A DNA stretch of 64,000 bases, taken from Zelonia costaricensis (taxonomy: Eukaryota > Euglenozoa > Kinetoplastea > Trypanosomatida > Trypanosomatidae). Positions 19,601-29,273 of this stretch are shown one piece after another. The notes beneath the pieces are model-generated. The model searched no databases. It saw only the letters and a list, made by a program, of their open reading frames with translations, and was not told the origin of the DNA. The position numbers and the translations under genes were made by a program. Positions within the stretch are counted from its first letter, which is position 1. The number at the start of each line of letters is the position of its first letter. The stretch lies in the NCBI GenBank assembly GCA_030849075.1, contig JASAOO010003452.1, positions 1-64,000 of the forward strand, written 5' to 3'.

Positions 19601-22600
19601 CTTGACAGGTTCGCCGTCGTGATGCTGATCACGTCGTCCTCCGTCCTCGACCCGCGCTTCATCGCGGCTCTGGCTTCGGTGTAGCTGTGCGCGGCGTCGT
19701 TGAAGAGCGCCGTCAGGTTCTGCACAATGCCGTTGAGGCTCTGCATCACGGCCATGCGCTTCTGGAAGAGCAGCGCGGTCGGGCTCACCGGGAACACCGT
19801 AACGCTGATGAAGCAGTAGATAAAGATGGAGAAGGTGTTCTGCTGGATGCGACTGATCGTGTCGTCTGCGCTCTGCTCCGTCGGTGCCAGACTGCTGACG
19901 GCCACGAAGTTGCAGTACATGCAGATCACGCCGAACTTCTGACCTGGGCGGAAGAAGGTCATGACGAAGGTAATCACGCACAGCGCGGCAACGCGGTCGA
20001 CTGCCGTCTTGCACAGCGTGGCGGCGAAGAAGCCGAGCACGGAGCCGATCATGGTGCCGCTCATCCGCGCCGCACCGGCCTGCACTGCTTCGACGGGGTT
20101 GGTGCCGGAGACGAAGGCGATGATGGTCGGACCAGACAGCAGCAGGTTCTGGTCGTCGAGGTAGTAGAAGAAGATGACGGAGATGAGCATGGCGACGCTG
20201 ACCTTGGCCGCCTCGATGAGCACCTGCACCTCGGGCTCAGCGCGGCGCACCAAGAGCAGCCGGACCAGCTCCACGTTCTCCACAAACGGCTCGAGAATCG
20301 CGTTCCAGACGAGCTGGAAGGTCTGCTTCCAGTCGTCGATCGGCTGGTGGCGGTCAATGAAGACCTCGAACTCCTCCAGCGTCGTCCAGAAGTTGACGAT
20401 AGAGAAGACGAAGAACGTCATGAGCGGGACGAACTCTTCCATGCGCCCGTCCTGCAGCGTCTTGGCGTCCTGGTGCTCGTAGAAGAGGACGCGGCGGCCG
20501 ACATCGAACTCGTTCTGCAGGCGTTTAATAGCCCGTCCAGTGGCCTCGAAGTAGCCGCTCAGGGCTCGCAGATCGTCGTACTTCTTTGCCGCGCTGAGGC
20601 TCCAGAGTAGCGCCTCCATCGAGCGCGAGATGTCGTCCATCGGCACGGACAGGTGGTCGCGCAGCAGCGAGCACCGCTCGCTCTGGTCGATCATCTGTGG
20701 CCGCTCCTGGACCATGTTGATGACCCGCTCCATTGCCCGCAGGTTCATCTTCAGTTTCAGCAACAGCTTCACCTTCTCCCTCCGCACCTCGCGCCGCTCG
20801 CTTGTTTCGTAGATGAGCACCTCGTAGAAGGTAAAGGCATCGTTGGCGTCGAACTTCTCGATGAGCTGGTCGAGCGTGCGCACGAGGGAGCGAATGCGGA
20901 CCATCGACATGCTCCGCTCCGTGTTGCTCGGGGCCCAGAAGCACGAGAGAATGCCTGTGAAGCACGTCGCCGTGTTCTTGAACATCGTCTTCGTGATGTT
21001 TGCCGAGAGCCGCGTGGCGAGCAGGGGGTACGGGATCAGGGTTGCCACCAGCGCGAAGGCGGCGCCTATCGCCCAGTCCGCCAAGGCACGCGACGGGTAC
21101 ACGAGGTCGCCGTCACCAGAGAGCAGGTTCACCATGCAGATGTTGTAGAGCAGCAGACACATGCGCCGCGTCGTCTTCTCTGTGAACAGGGCCATGAGGA
21201 AGAGCAGCACCACGTACACGACGAACCACACCGCGAGGTACTGGTTGAGCTTGAGCGCCACGCAGATGGTCGCCAGCGGCAGCCATATCACCCCTGCCTT
21301 GGTGTACTGGACAAAGAACAGACTTGTCTGCCCAAAGGTCGTGCCCGTCGCGATCACCACGCTCGTCAGCGCAAACGTCGGCGACACGAAGGGCATGTCC
21401 TCGATATCCATGTTGATGATGGCCGCCGGCACTAGCATCGCAATGAGAGTGACACGCAGCGCGTACTCGATGAGAAACCAGAAGTACCGCGTGCTGAGGA
21501 AGGCGAACGTCTTCATCACCTCCTGATCGGCCATGTTGCGCAGGTCCCATGGAACGTCGGTGGTGGTGGGGACGTGCAGGGAGGCAGCTGCACCAGGGCC
21601 CCCGCCCGCACCATAATTGCCCCCACCGCCACGCTGCTGCTGCTGCTGCTGCGGAGATGTCGGCGCATTGCCCGACCCCGACGCACTCATGCCCTTGAGC
21701 ACAAAACTCGCCTGCCGCGTGGCCGTCTTCGAGTTGGCGCCGGCGGGGCTGTGCATCGTGGCGTCGTACTCGCTGAAGACCGTGCCCTGCCGGAAGATGG
21801 GGTGGTACGCGGTGTTGCCGAAGCTGTCTCGCGTCAGGAGAGAGCCCTCTGCGCTCGCCGCGGTGCCGCTGTCCGAGTGGGGGGACGAGGCGGCCGAGCC
21901 CGACGCGCGCGACCTCGACGACACGCTGCGCCCTTTGCCACCGCCCGCGGCTCGCGAGCCGCGCCCGTGCCGCTCGCGTTCGTCGAAGTCCCGCGGCGAC
22001 CCAGCAGTTCCACCGGTGCCGCGGTAGTGCACGTGCCGACTGTGGTGCAGCCCGTCGGGCGCCGCCGCGTTGTGGTCCAGGTCATCCACTACGGGGTTCC
22101 GGTGCGTGGGTTTACGATTCGTATGGTGGGCACCGCCGCTTCGCGACCCTGACCGCTCCTCTGGCCTCGCCGGTCCGTCCCCCTCTGTGGGCTCGTTGTG
22201 ACGAGCCACCGCCTGGTTGAGAGTGAGGAAGTCGGACTGGCCGGAGCGGGAGACGGGCGAGGCGAGCGCATCTCGTTGATGTTGTTGCCGGTCTGAGGCA
22301 ACAGCTGCGGCGGTGGCGACACCGCTCACGGCGTGCGACGCGCCGACGACGTCGATGGTCGAAGCGAACGGGCGGCCGAAGCGGGGGACGCCGCCGCTGG
22401 GCCGGTGCATGCGTGAAGCCGCTGCCGCCGCCGTCGTGTGATGCCGTCGCCGACTCCGCGCGCCGTGCTCGTCCTCTGCGTCGTCACTGTCGGTGTGTCC
22501 CGCGTGCCTGGACCCGCGCCGGCTGCGCGAGTGATGGCCGTTGCTGTGGCCGCTACCGCCGTGCTTCCCTGAAGTGTGTGCCCGCTGCGATGGGCGCCGC

Positions 22601-23106
22601 TCGTCATCGTCGTGTGGGTCCGTGTGGCGGCTATTGCGGCGCGGCGTTGGCGGCGCGGCGTCGCGACGCTCTTCGATGGTGGAGTACAAGCTCTGGCCCT
22701 CCTGCTCCGCGCTCGCTCCACTGTTGCCGTCCATGCGATCACCGTTCGACGGCGGCGCCACGCTTGCGTACACCCGCTGCACCCGGGGCAGGGGACTGGG
22801 TGAGGGCTTCCCTGGTTGCTTCTGCTGCTGCTGCAGCGGCGGCGGTGCCGTTCGGGTCGCGGTGGCAGCCCCTTGTGCGGCCACGAGGGCCAGAGGCGGG
22901 GGTGGGGAGGAGGAGTACGGCGACCGCACGGGGGCCGTCTCGTCGAAGCGCTGCACCGCGTCTTCCAGGGACGGCGACGCGCGGAGGAAGGGGCCGTTCG
23001 CGCCGGCTGCGGTGGTGGCGGAGGCGGTCGCCACTCCTTGCCGCACTTCCCCCTCCCCCGCCAGCTGCGGGTCCGACGCCTGTTCGTCGAAGGCGGGGAG
23101 GCTCAT
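16642..23106 (-). CDS. Giant FUSC/aromatic-acid-exporter-like multispanning membrane protein
   Basis: 2154 residues. The first 515 or so and the last 850 or so are hydrophilic and low-complexity (His/Ser/Gly/Arg-rich, with QQQQQQ runs), so presumably disordered and cytosolic. The centre holds two membrane blocks. Block 1 (about 535-705) includes FLIEYALRVTLIAMLVPAAI, FALTSVVIATGT, YLAVWFVVYVVLLFLMALF and WAIGAAFALVATLIPYPLL. Block 2 (about 960-1115) includes VSVAMLISVIFFYYL, then SGTNPVEAVQAGAARMSGTM-IGSVLGFF and IFIYCFISVTVF. A helical soluble region separates them. Two half-transporter blocks and the GTNP...R..GT.IG pattern resemble FUSC_2/ArAE-type transporters, a superfamily that includes plant ALMT-like channels. 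The substrate is unknown. This family match is by eye. A polypyrimidine-type tract lies just upstream (23108-23210). Confidence 0.85.
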   Translation of the reverse strand: MSLPAFDEQASDPQLAGEGEVRQGVATASATTAAGANGPFLRASPSLEDAVQRFDETAPVRSPYSSSPPPPLALVAAQGAATATRTAPPPLQQQQKQPGKPSPSPLPRVQRVYASVAPPSNGDRMDGNSGASAEQEGQSLYSTIEERRDAAPPTPRRNSRHTDPHDDDERRPSQRAHTSGKHGGSGHSNGHHSRSRRGSRHAGHTDSDDAEDEHGARSRRRHHTTAAAAASRMHRPSGGVPRFGRPFASTIDVVGASHAVSGVATAAAVASDRQQHQRDALASPVSRSGQSDFLTLNQAVARHNEPTEGDGPARPEERSGSRSGGAHHTNRKPTHRNPVVDDLDHNAAAPDGLHHSRHVHYRGTGGTAGSPRDFDERERHGRGSRAAGGGKGRSVSSRSRASGSAASSPHSDSGTAASAEGSLLTRDSFGNTAYHPIFRQGTVFSEYDATMHSPAGANSKTATRQASFVLKGMSASGSGNAPTSPQQQQQQRGGGGNYGAGGGPGAAASLHVPTTTDVPWDLRNMADQEVMKTFAFLSTRYFWFLIEYALRVTLIAMLVPAAIINMDIEDMPFVSPTFALTSVVIATGTTFGQTSLFFVQYTKAGVIWLPLATICVALKLNQYLAVWFVVYVVLLFLMALFTEKTTRRMCLLLYNICMVNLLSGDGDLVYPSRALADWAIGAAFALVATLIPYPLLATRLSANITKTMFKNTATCFTGILSCFWAPSNTERSMSMVRIRSLVRTLDQLIEKFDANDAFTFYEVLIYETSERREVRREKVKLLLKLKMNLRAMERVINMVQERPQMIDQSERCSLLRDHLSVPMDDISRSMEALLWSLSAAKKYDDLRALSGYFEATGRAIKRLQNEFDVGRRVLFYEHQDAKTLQDGRMEEFVPLMTFFVFSIVNFWTTLEEFEVFIDRHQPIDDWKQTFQLVWNAILEPFVENVELVRLLLVRRAEPEVQVLIEAAKVSVAMLISVIFFYYLDDQNLLLSGPTIIAFVSGTNPVEAVQAGAARMSGTMIGSVLGFFAATLCKTAVDRVAALCVITFVMTFFRPGQKFGVICMYCNFVAVSSLAPTEQSADDTISRIQQNTFSIFIYCFISVTVFPVSPTALLFQKRMAVMQSLNGIVQNLTALFNDAAHSYTEARAAMKRGSRTEDDVISITTANLSSFHRMGNVPIPTTLAPPVSNNNNNNDSDVMFLTTMSGGNFAAAGPRQPRGLRAEPSLALHGAFTMAPEDTVVGKIFVDIFAMLDVMKATSSVMPLAADEFQIIPHEYPLRASGDVHAALYRLCALVYTMTCSWKTMREKGYFTSDMLHILHNLAPIANDIGRCLERFTHVMDFYIRFPSSGLSSELTKGAMQFRALCVELSARKERDLIAVIQQTIREKRIRDCNDEEDAEDEGDGDDGCPGGSGSGSGGGGNGSGSTTGSRPGGADGRHTTPHRQQRRQHRGGHSERSRKRGRDPRRARNGRRRGSGASTRRGTRQNTRDDVTDAGTPNAADRQRTKAGESAAGARFGMLGVAGISADAPLFDASLGYRGNMASATGLVASGGGGGGEASTGTGHPFGSPLASSHSHEHSGGGGVGNSQDRSDPASRSLPAAAATLPGPATAWGGGVGRGAADARVPGFSDDGEYLPRPCDDTPAMPRGRADAGAGNGRRSNSSSDEAANSTSTASPGSHQDGGAGLMSNTTRIFDPRAFPPPPPPDDEAATAQWRARYGGGRQEGYDRGRSGGFVVDDSAHDDARAERRADRRYGDGSAAVAPSTWERVPPHEGRRSERSRSKRQTSERLVAHEEFPPVRRSSVELRADRLRSNVREMQRQASSGVLTRNQSSAEMRSFVASYTNSAALGASMSGQSNPISNGGSGGHHQSHHRNGGHATYHGHPHTSRSRSSPQQQQQQRRRPHNAGPSYGSSYHDGDEGNSRRQGSHSDVSSGGLDGSAPYGSRGGDLALLATANPADISSHDPTATSPGEPLTADGVYRGSPRGAGNGGGAGVPASLRPGSPECRRTPARQYSADRITLDQSSATDDSAAEDKADHHDPDRLHGDGERRRHGAADGNSDGSSYDSSAASSHSRSDTDSSDHYSRRSDRGSGGDSESDSEASASLVRFGDSFRTPITVLDAEGLHSFTLSLELFGKELRRVLYGLEEMLQSL

Positions 23107-24349
23107 GATGTGGTCCCCCCCCCAGTGCGCGTGAGTACGTCACACGCCGACCGTGATATGATGCCTCCTCCTCCGCACAGCTGCAAAGGGGGGGGGGAAG
23201 AGAGAGGGAGCGGGCGCGGCAACGGCGCAGCTGTCGGCGGGTACATGTGGGAAGCCCCACGACAAAGAGAGAAGCGAAGCACGCTGTGTGGGCGAGGGCT
23301 CAGAAGGGGGGGGCGGGGCGGGCCCGCAGGAGGAACCGAGAGAGCGAGACGGCAGGGTGGTGAGGAGGCGGGTGGGTGGGGGGTGGGGGGTGCAAGGAAA
23401 CGAATGAGTCGAGGAGGAGAAACGGGGAAGAGAAGAAGGAGCGCTGCGAGGGCAACCACGGCAGACACGGGTGTTGGCGCAAGAGGGAGCGAGCGAGTGG
23501 CGGAGGCGGGTGGGTGAGGGTGAGGGGGGAGGGGGAGTGAGGTTCTAGGACGGTGTGGATAGATCCTAAACAGGGCCCCACGGGGAGTGGGGTGAGGTGC
23601 GGGGAGTCTCAGGGCCGCAGCGAGTGACGAGCACGCATCGAAAAGCGTGACAAGCAAAGAGCAGAAGGAAGATGAACGCTGGTCAAGTCGCTTCTACGCG
23701 ACACGGTCGCGCAACTTACAGAGCCTCACCGAACTGTGTGTGTGTGTGTGTGTATGTGTGTATATGGAGACGTACACAGCGGGGCTCGACTCGGCGCCAA
23801 GGTACGACCCCGAAAGGGTGGAGGTCGGGGAAGGGGAGGGGAAGATGGCGGCGGAGGTGGCTGTGAATATGTTTTGCAAAACTGCCGAGCCACACGGGAA
23901 GGGAGGAGAGAACAAAAAAAGAAAGGGGGGAAGAGGAGGGCGGTGGTAGTGGCGGGGAGAGCGCACAACGCGAGGGGAACAAGGCAGTGAACACGCAGCT
24001 CGAGCCCGCTGTGTACGTGTGTGTGTGTGTACATCCACCGGGTGTGCAGAGAAGGGAGAGGAGGAGAGAGGGAGAGAGAGGTCGTGGTTGTAGTTGCCCG
24101 GTGTGCGTTAGGCAACGAATGGGAGAGAGAGAGAGAGACGGGCGGTGAACATTCTCGTCACACTCCTGAGCCCAGCCTGAGAAGTGACGAGAACACTGGC
24201 CGGCGCAGAGAGTCGGCAGTGCAGCCGCTACCATGTTTTCTCTTCCCTCCTCGAAAAGAGGACGCGACGTCTGTGTCGCCCACCAGACCGACCGTCTGCG
24301 TGTGTGCATGAGAGGCGACCCGTGTGTGTGCGAAACACAGACAGACAGA

Positions 24350-24392
<43 letters not shown>

Positions 24393-24771
24393 GCTTCCAC
24401 ATTGGTAAACTTCGCATTCTTCTGTTCTTATGCATGCTTGCGCTCTTGCAAGGCGGTGACGGAGGTGGCAAGAGGGGAAGGGGAGCTTGGAAGGGATGCG
24501 CAGTCGCCCGCTCGCCATGATTGGAGAAAATGCAAAGAGAATGTGTGAACAACCCAATCACTTCCGCTGCCCAGCGTGAGGGCCACAACCACGTGCGTGT
24601 GTGTGTGTGTGTGCGTGCGCACGTGCGGCGTTCCTCTAGTGCACCACGTGCACCACAAAGAAGAAGGAAAAAACAGCACGCTGCGAGTGTCCCGCGCGAC
24701 ATGTGCGGATCTTGAAGCGAGACACAGTGGAGGCGCCACACCATGGACTCGACTTCCCCCGTGCTACCGGC
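23107..24771. other. Intergenic spacer, purine-rich with TG/CA arrays
   Basis: No gene is supported; the long frames are repeat translations. Arrays: TG at about 23733-23762, 24016-24030 and 24594-24612, CA at about 24348-24389. Long purine-rich plus-strand segments lie at 23180-23215, 23380-23450 and 23890-23940. Next to 23106 these would serve as the splice-acceptor polypyrimidine tract of the FUSC-like gene. Confidence 0.6.
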
Positions 24772-26514
24772 TCAGTACATGAGCGAGGCAAGTCGCGACC
24801 GCGCGTCCTGGCTCTTCGGATCGGTTGGGTACAGCTGGAGCAGCGACATGATCAGCGTGCGCAGCTGCGGCACCCGCGCCTGAGCGGTGAGCACTCGCTT
24901 CACGGTTGTGTCGAGCACCTTGCCCTCCACCAGGTTCTGCAGAAGAAGAGCCTCCTCCTCAACACCCGCCGCCCCCACGGTAGCAGCCGTGAGTGCCGAC
25001 GACGACGGCGACGTGCGGGACGGCAGACGCGTGCGGCCCAGCTTCATATTGTTCTTGAGCGCTTCGAACAGGCCGTCCACGACGGCAGACGGGAAGTCGC
25101 TGCCTTCAAGGGTGCGGGTGTCGATGTGCGCGTCAACGACGCCGAGCATGTCGAGGCAGTACTGCCGCTGGCCTTCCACGAACACCAGCATTGCCTGGAG
25201 CGCCTCGCGGTGCGCTGTGGTGCCGGGCGCATCGGCGTCCATGGAAGACAGCGTGCCTTGGAGACGGTTCGCGTCCTGCGCCGCCAGCATCGCCGCCGTG
25301 CGCAGCTCGCCACGGACGAGGTTGACATCCACCAGCGCCAGCACGCGCCGCAGCACTGGGTCGCCTTGAATGGGCTCGAAGTCCTTCTGCACGGCACGGC
25401 GCGCCCACTCCACGTTCTCGCGCGCGATGTCACCGAGCGTGGCGTGGGTGCGGGCAAGGTACAGCGCCTCCAGCGCGCACAGCACGCCGAGTGCGCGGAA
25501 CTGCGAGGCGTTGAAGTAGTGCGCCTGCATCTCGGCCTCGGTAAGCCGTCGCACGTCGATGCCGAGCTGCTTGTGCAGCTCCTGCAGTTCGGCGTGCGCC
25601 TGCTTCTTTGCGTCCTGCAGCGTGCGCCGCAGCCCGTCCAGCTTCTCCGCCTCCTCGGGCAGCCGAATCATGTCCGCACCGACGAGCGCGTTCATGAGCT
25701 TGTCCTGCATGAAGTTGGTCGAGGTGCCGCTCAGCAGGTCGGCGGTGGCCGCGGCGGGCAGCGGGCTGGCAGACCCGGTGCCACCGCTCACCTTCCCGTG
25801 ACGCGCCAGAAGATCGATGTTCAGTTCCTTCTGGTAGTGCTCAAGAAACTTAATGAGGATGCCGCGCAGCCGGGCCTCGGCGATGTGGCCGACCACCTTG
25901 TCCACGATGGTGCCTTGCATGACGAAGTAGGTGATGGGCAGCTTTGCCCGCTCAACGGAGAAGGCGGAGGCGAGGTTTCGGTTCTCGTCCGCGTTGATGG
26001 TGCACAACTTCAGCCACTCCACCTTCGACTGCCGCTGCGCGGGTGTCGTGGCCGCTGACGGCGACGGGGCCGAGCCGCTCGTGCCCCCTGTAGCCTGCGT
26101 GCCCGCAGCCGCCTCTACGCAGAGGTCGTCAGCTGCCGTTCTGTCGGTCTGCGCGGCGGAGGGAGTCGCAGTGGGCACGGCGGCGCTTCCCTCGATGCCA
26201 GCTGTCTGCGCGTTGATCTCATCAACGAGCTTCTCGGCCGCCTTGAGGTAGGCGGAGCAGTTGCTGTTGGGAATGTGGTATACGAGGCAAATGGCTTGCT
26301 GTGACTGAATCACCTCCGTCTCGAAGCTCGATGCGTTTGTGGCGTAGGAGCGGTGCCTCACTGCGTGCGAGAGGGTGGTGGGCGGTAGTGCGGATGGTGT
26401 GCAGCGGATCAGGCGAAGCGAGGCCGAGGTGCTCGCTGTGGTCGTGACGAAGAAGCGGCAAGACGCGGCCATCACGCGCGACGGGGCGCGGCGGTGGCAC
26501 AGACCGCGCAGCAT
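24772..26514 (-). CDS. Mitochondrial thioredoxin-fold protein with TPR-like C terminus (YbbN/CnoX-like)
   Basis: 580 residues. The Arg/Ser/Ala-rich N terminus (MLRGLCHRRAPSRVMAASCR) is a likely mitochondrial presequence. A second ATG at 26472 is possible. Residues about 65-225 look like a thioredoxin fold: strand AICLVYHI, the active-site loop position (PNSNCSAYLKAAEKLV), an Ala/Gly/Ser-rich insert, strand WLKLCTINADENRNLASAF, and the LPITYFVMQGTIVDKVVGH segment that corresponds to the cis-Pro strand. The CXXC pair is not present; only one Cys remains at the loop. The C-terminal 350 residues are helical and TPR-like (LVDVNLVRGELRTAAMLAAQ). This layout resembles bacterial YbbN/CnoX, a holdase that cooperates with chaperonin. 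A mitochondrial chaperone role is inferred. Confidence 0.82.
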   Translation of the reverse strand: MLRGLCHRRAPSRVMAASCRFFVTTTASTSASLRLIRCTPSALPPTTLSHAVRHRSYATNASSFETEVIQSQQAICLVYHIPNSNCSAYLKAAEKLVDEINAQTAGIEGSAAVPTATPSAAQTDRTAADDLCVEAAAGTQATGGTSGSAPSPSAATTPAQRQSKVEWLKLCTINADENRNLASAFSVERAKLPITYFVMQGTIVDKVVGHIAEARLRGILIKFLEHYQKELNIDLLARHGKVSGGTGSASPLPAAATADLLSGTSTNFMQDKLMNALVGADMIRLPEEAEKLDGLRRTLQDAKKQAHAELQELHKQLGIDVRRLTEAEMQAHYFNASQFRALGVLCALEALYLARTHATLGDIARENVEWARRAVQKDFEPIQGDPVLRRVLALVDVNLVRGELRTAAMLAAQDANRLQGTLSSMDADAPGTTAHREALQAMLVFVEGQRQYCLDMLGVVDAHIDTRTLEGSDFPSAVVDGLFEALKNNMKLGRTRLPSRTSPSSSALTAATVGAAGVEEEALLLQNLVEGKVLDTTVKRVLTAQARVPQLRTLIMSLLQLYPTDPKSQDARSRLASLMY

Positions 26515-27776
26515 CCTTCAGGAGGGAGTTCGAGCAGAGTCAAGATGGGGTGGTCTGCAGCAGAGTCGCCGAAGGCGCGCACGCCCTGTGGTGTGCGTAC
26601 GTGCGAGTTCAGCGTGAAGAGCCAGCGCGTCGGTTGGCGCTCTGCAGTAGGGCAAAGCTGTTTTCCAGATGCAAGACGAGTAACAAGGTGGCCACTCACG
26701 GGTGGGAGCCGTGCGAGCAGGAGAGCGAGATGGGATGTTGGGCAGGAAAGTGCAGCAACGAAAACTGTGTGTGTATGTGGAGGGCACGGTATTGACGCCA
26801 GTGCAGCAGCGGGTGCTGTTGTGGGGAGCGGAAGGGGGAGGGGGGGGACGTGCCAGCACTCAGAGTACAGGAGTCGCTACTTCGTGCCAGAGCACAGCTC
26901 CATTGCTGTGGTGAGGACACGGCCACTGCTGCCCTCGGTAGCCAAGGGTCCCCTTTGAGCCTCATCGCGTCTCTATGCGTGCGTGTTGCACCCTCTGGTG
27001 ATGCACTCCCTTTGCTCTGCATGACGTGTGTGTAGTGCCCACCGCGTCTGGCCCCGCATGATGACCTCAGCGTACGCCGGAGTGCCACGGCGCCTTCGCT
27101 GCCACACCGCTTCCCGGCTAGCTTCATGTTTCTCTTCTGCTCGTTTTCTTTTGAGCCTTCAAGCACGAGGGAGGCGACCACGTCAAGGTGATTGCGCTGC
27201 TGTTCGCCGCCGAGGGGCACACCGCGCGATGACACGAAACGCAAACACCGCCGCGGGGGCCCAAAATGGCGGCAATGGAAAGGGAGGTACGACGGCGTCT
27301 ATGCTCGCGTTGAAGCACGGCGGAGAGATGAGAGGGTGAGTGTCGCGAGCACGACGCCGTCAGAAAGCGAAGTGTAGCAAAGAACAATCGACTTCGACCT
27401 CGCCATAAAACATACACACACACACACACACAGACACAAGAGCTTTGTGTGAATCTATAGGAGGCAAGGAAGAGGCCCACGCGCACGAGCAGTCGTGCCG
27501 GCGTCACAAATCAAGAAAAGCGAGTTCAGCAGGCGGCGATGGCACCGCACTGCCGTGGGTGCCTTCTGTTAGGCGATGATGGGGGAGTGGAAGTGGGGTG
27601 GGCGAATAGACACACACACACACATCCTCGACGGCCATCGATTGTATGGAATTAAAAAAAAAAAAAGGAAGATGCGACAAGCGTGAGACAACGCGAACAT
27701 GTTGATCGGACTGGTGCGTCATCATCGGCACACCCACGCACCCCACACATGCGCGCACACTCGGAGAAGAACGCCG
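26515..27776. other. Intergenic spacer
   Basis: No gene is supported. CA arrays lie at about 27411-27434 and 27608-27623, and a 13-base A-run at 27654-27666 reads poly-T on the transcribed strand. A minus-strand frame at 26696-27244 (182 codons) has no recognisable features. The part next to 27777 is the 3' UTR of the downstream ligase gene. Confidence 0.6.
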
Positions 27777-29273
27777 CTACAGCCACTCCTGCTTGTTCTC
27801 GCTGCCGCGCACCGACTTGGCGATAGGGAAGCGCGGCACATCCTGGGAGGACAGCTCCTGGTACTGTACGGTGAGGTACTTGCCAAGGTACTCCTTGCGC
27901 TCCCCCCACAGCTCGATGCGGCGCTTGTAGGACACCTTCGGCGATGTGTTGAAGCGGTGGCCATCCTTCGTCTCACACACAAATGCACCAAGCCCGTTCT
28001 TAAACTTGCCCTCGCCAGGCAGGAAGCCGACAATCTTGAACTCGGCGTCGTGCATCTGCTTGTACTTGAGCAGTCCGAAGCTGCGCTTGCCGTGCTCGTA
28101 CGGGAAATCCGGCCGCCGGATCATGACCCCCTCAAACCCCTGCGAGCACGCCTCGTTCAGCACGTCCTGCATCTCGCTCGGGTGCACCTGGGCCGCCGGA
28201 ACGTGGTAGATCTTCACGGCATGCCCACTCGGCGTGGTCGCCACATCGCCGTCGCGGTGCCCGGCCCGGATGACCTTTTTCTTCTTCTCGTCGTGGATGT
28301 AATTGCTGATCCGCTTTGCCCCGCACACGGGAATGAGCTTCTTGAGAAGGCGGTAGCGCTCATCGAAGGAGGCGGCACGCGAGGAGAGCTGGGCGCTGTA
28401 CATGATGTCGAAGGCAAAGTAGTCGAGCAGCCGCGCCTGCATCGCCATACTCTCCGGCGTGGCCGTCTTGCTCAGCCGTCGCACCAGTCCGTTGAGCTGC
28501 TCGAAGTTGCACTCGGGAGCGAAGAGCTCGCCGTCCAGCATGAGCGTCGGGTCCTTCTGGAAGAGGGGCTGCAGCTGCGGGACGAGGCCGTGACAGCATT
28601 CCAGAAGAATGCCGCCGCGGGAGAAGAACTGCACCTCCTGCCGCTTCTGATTGAAGCCGACAATGCAGCGCACGCCGTCGATCTTCGGGGACGCGAGAAG
28701 CAGCTGCTTGTTGGCGCTGCCCGTCTCCCCGCCGGCGGCGGCGCCCTTCGTCAGCTGGTCGGCCACGAGCTCCCAGTTCTGTGCGAGCATCGGCTGGATG
28801 TTGAGCGACTCCCACTCGGGGTTGGAGAAGAGGACGCTGCGGTAGTTCGAGTGGATCATGCGAGGCGCCTTCGCGTACTGCGGCTTCTTGCTGACAACCT
28901 CCCCCTGCTCGTTGCGCACTGTCACGGCGTCCAGCTTCTTCTGTGGGTGATGGCAGTGCGGGCAGACGCCACCCTCGTCGATGAAGCGGCCGATGGGCAT
29001 CTCGAACTCCTGCAGGCAGCGGGAGCAGCGCCAGACCGCCATCTTCATGCTCACCGGCGACACGTTGCTTGGCGTCTGCATCACCGTTCCCCAGCACGGT
29101 CCGACCCAGCACGCCGCGATGTGCGGGAAGGCGTCCTGGATCGTGGTCTTCTTGAGCTGCGCGAACACGCGGCGCTGATGGGCGGAGCGCCTGCGCCCGG
29201 TACCGAACAGCTTCGACTTGTCCATCGGCAGCAACGACGCCGACGTCAGAAACACGAATCCACGACGCAGCAT
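27777..29273 (-). CDS. Mitochondrial (kinetoplast) DNA ligase, ATP-dependent, copy 1
   Basis: 498 residues from MLRRGFVFLTSASLL, an N terminus suited to mitochondrial import. The larger open frame begins in UTR-like sequence. The enzyme seals nicks and gaps in kDNA minicircles using ATP. Nucleotidyltransferase motifs are all visible: motif I SPKIDGVRC with K197 as the likely adenylated lysine, III LMLDGELF, IIIa YFAFDIMY, IV EGVMIRR and V LLKYK. After motif V comes a short OB-fold-like C terminus ending RFPIAKSVRGSENKQEWL. Before the catalytic core, residues about 35-115 hold a zinc-ribbon of the DUF4379 style (VWRCSRCLQEF ... GGVCPHCHHPQ). Trypanosomes are known to carry two tandem mitochondrial ligases, LIG k-alpha and k-beta. 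This and the gene at 31430-33418 are that pair, but I do not assign which is which. Confidence 0.95.
   Translation of the reverse strand: MLRRGFVFLTSASLLPMDKSKLFGTGRRRSAHQRRVFAQLKKTTIQDAFPHIAACWVGPCWGTVMQTPSNVSPVSMKMAVWRCSRCLQEFEMPIGRFIDEGGVCPHCHHPQKKLDAVTVRNEQGEVVSKKPQYAKAPRMIHSNYRSVLFSNPEWESLNIQPMLAQNWELVADQLTKGAAAGGETGSANKQLLLASPKIDGVRCIVGFNQKRQEVQFFSRGGILLECCHGLVPQLQPLFQKDPTLMLDGELFAPECNFEQLNGLVRRLSKTATPESMAMQARLLDYFAFDIMYSAQLSSRAASFDERYRLLKKLIPVCGAKRISNYIHDEKKKKVIRAGHRDGDVATTPSGHAVKIYHVPAAQVHPSEMQDVLNEACSQGFEGVMIRRPDFPYEHGKRSFGLLKYKQMHDAEFKIVGFLPGEGKFKNGLGAFVCETKDGHRFNTSPKVSYKRRIELWGERKEYLGKYLTVQYQELSSQDVPRFPIAKSVRGSENKQEWL

Noticed and set aside
26696..27244. 182-codon minus-strand frame in a spacer
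   Set aside because: No motif or targeting signal, it ends in repeat-like residues, and the codon pattern does not differ from spacer DNA.
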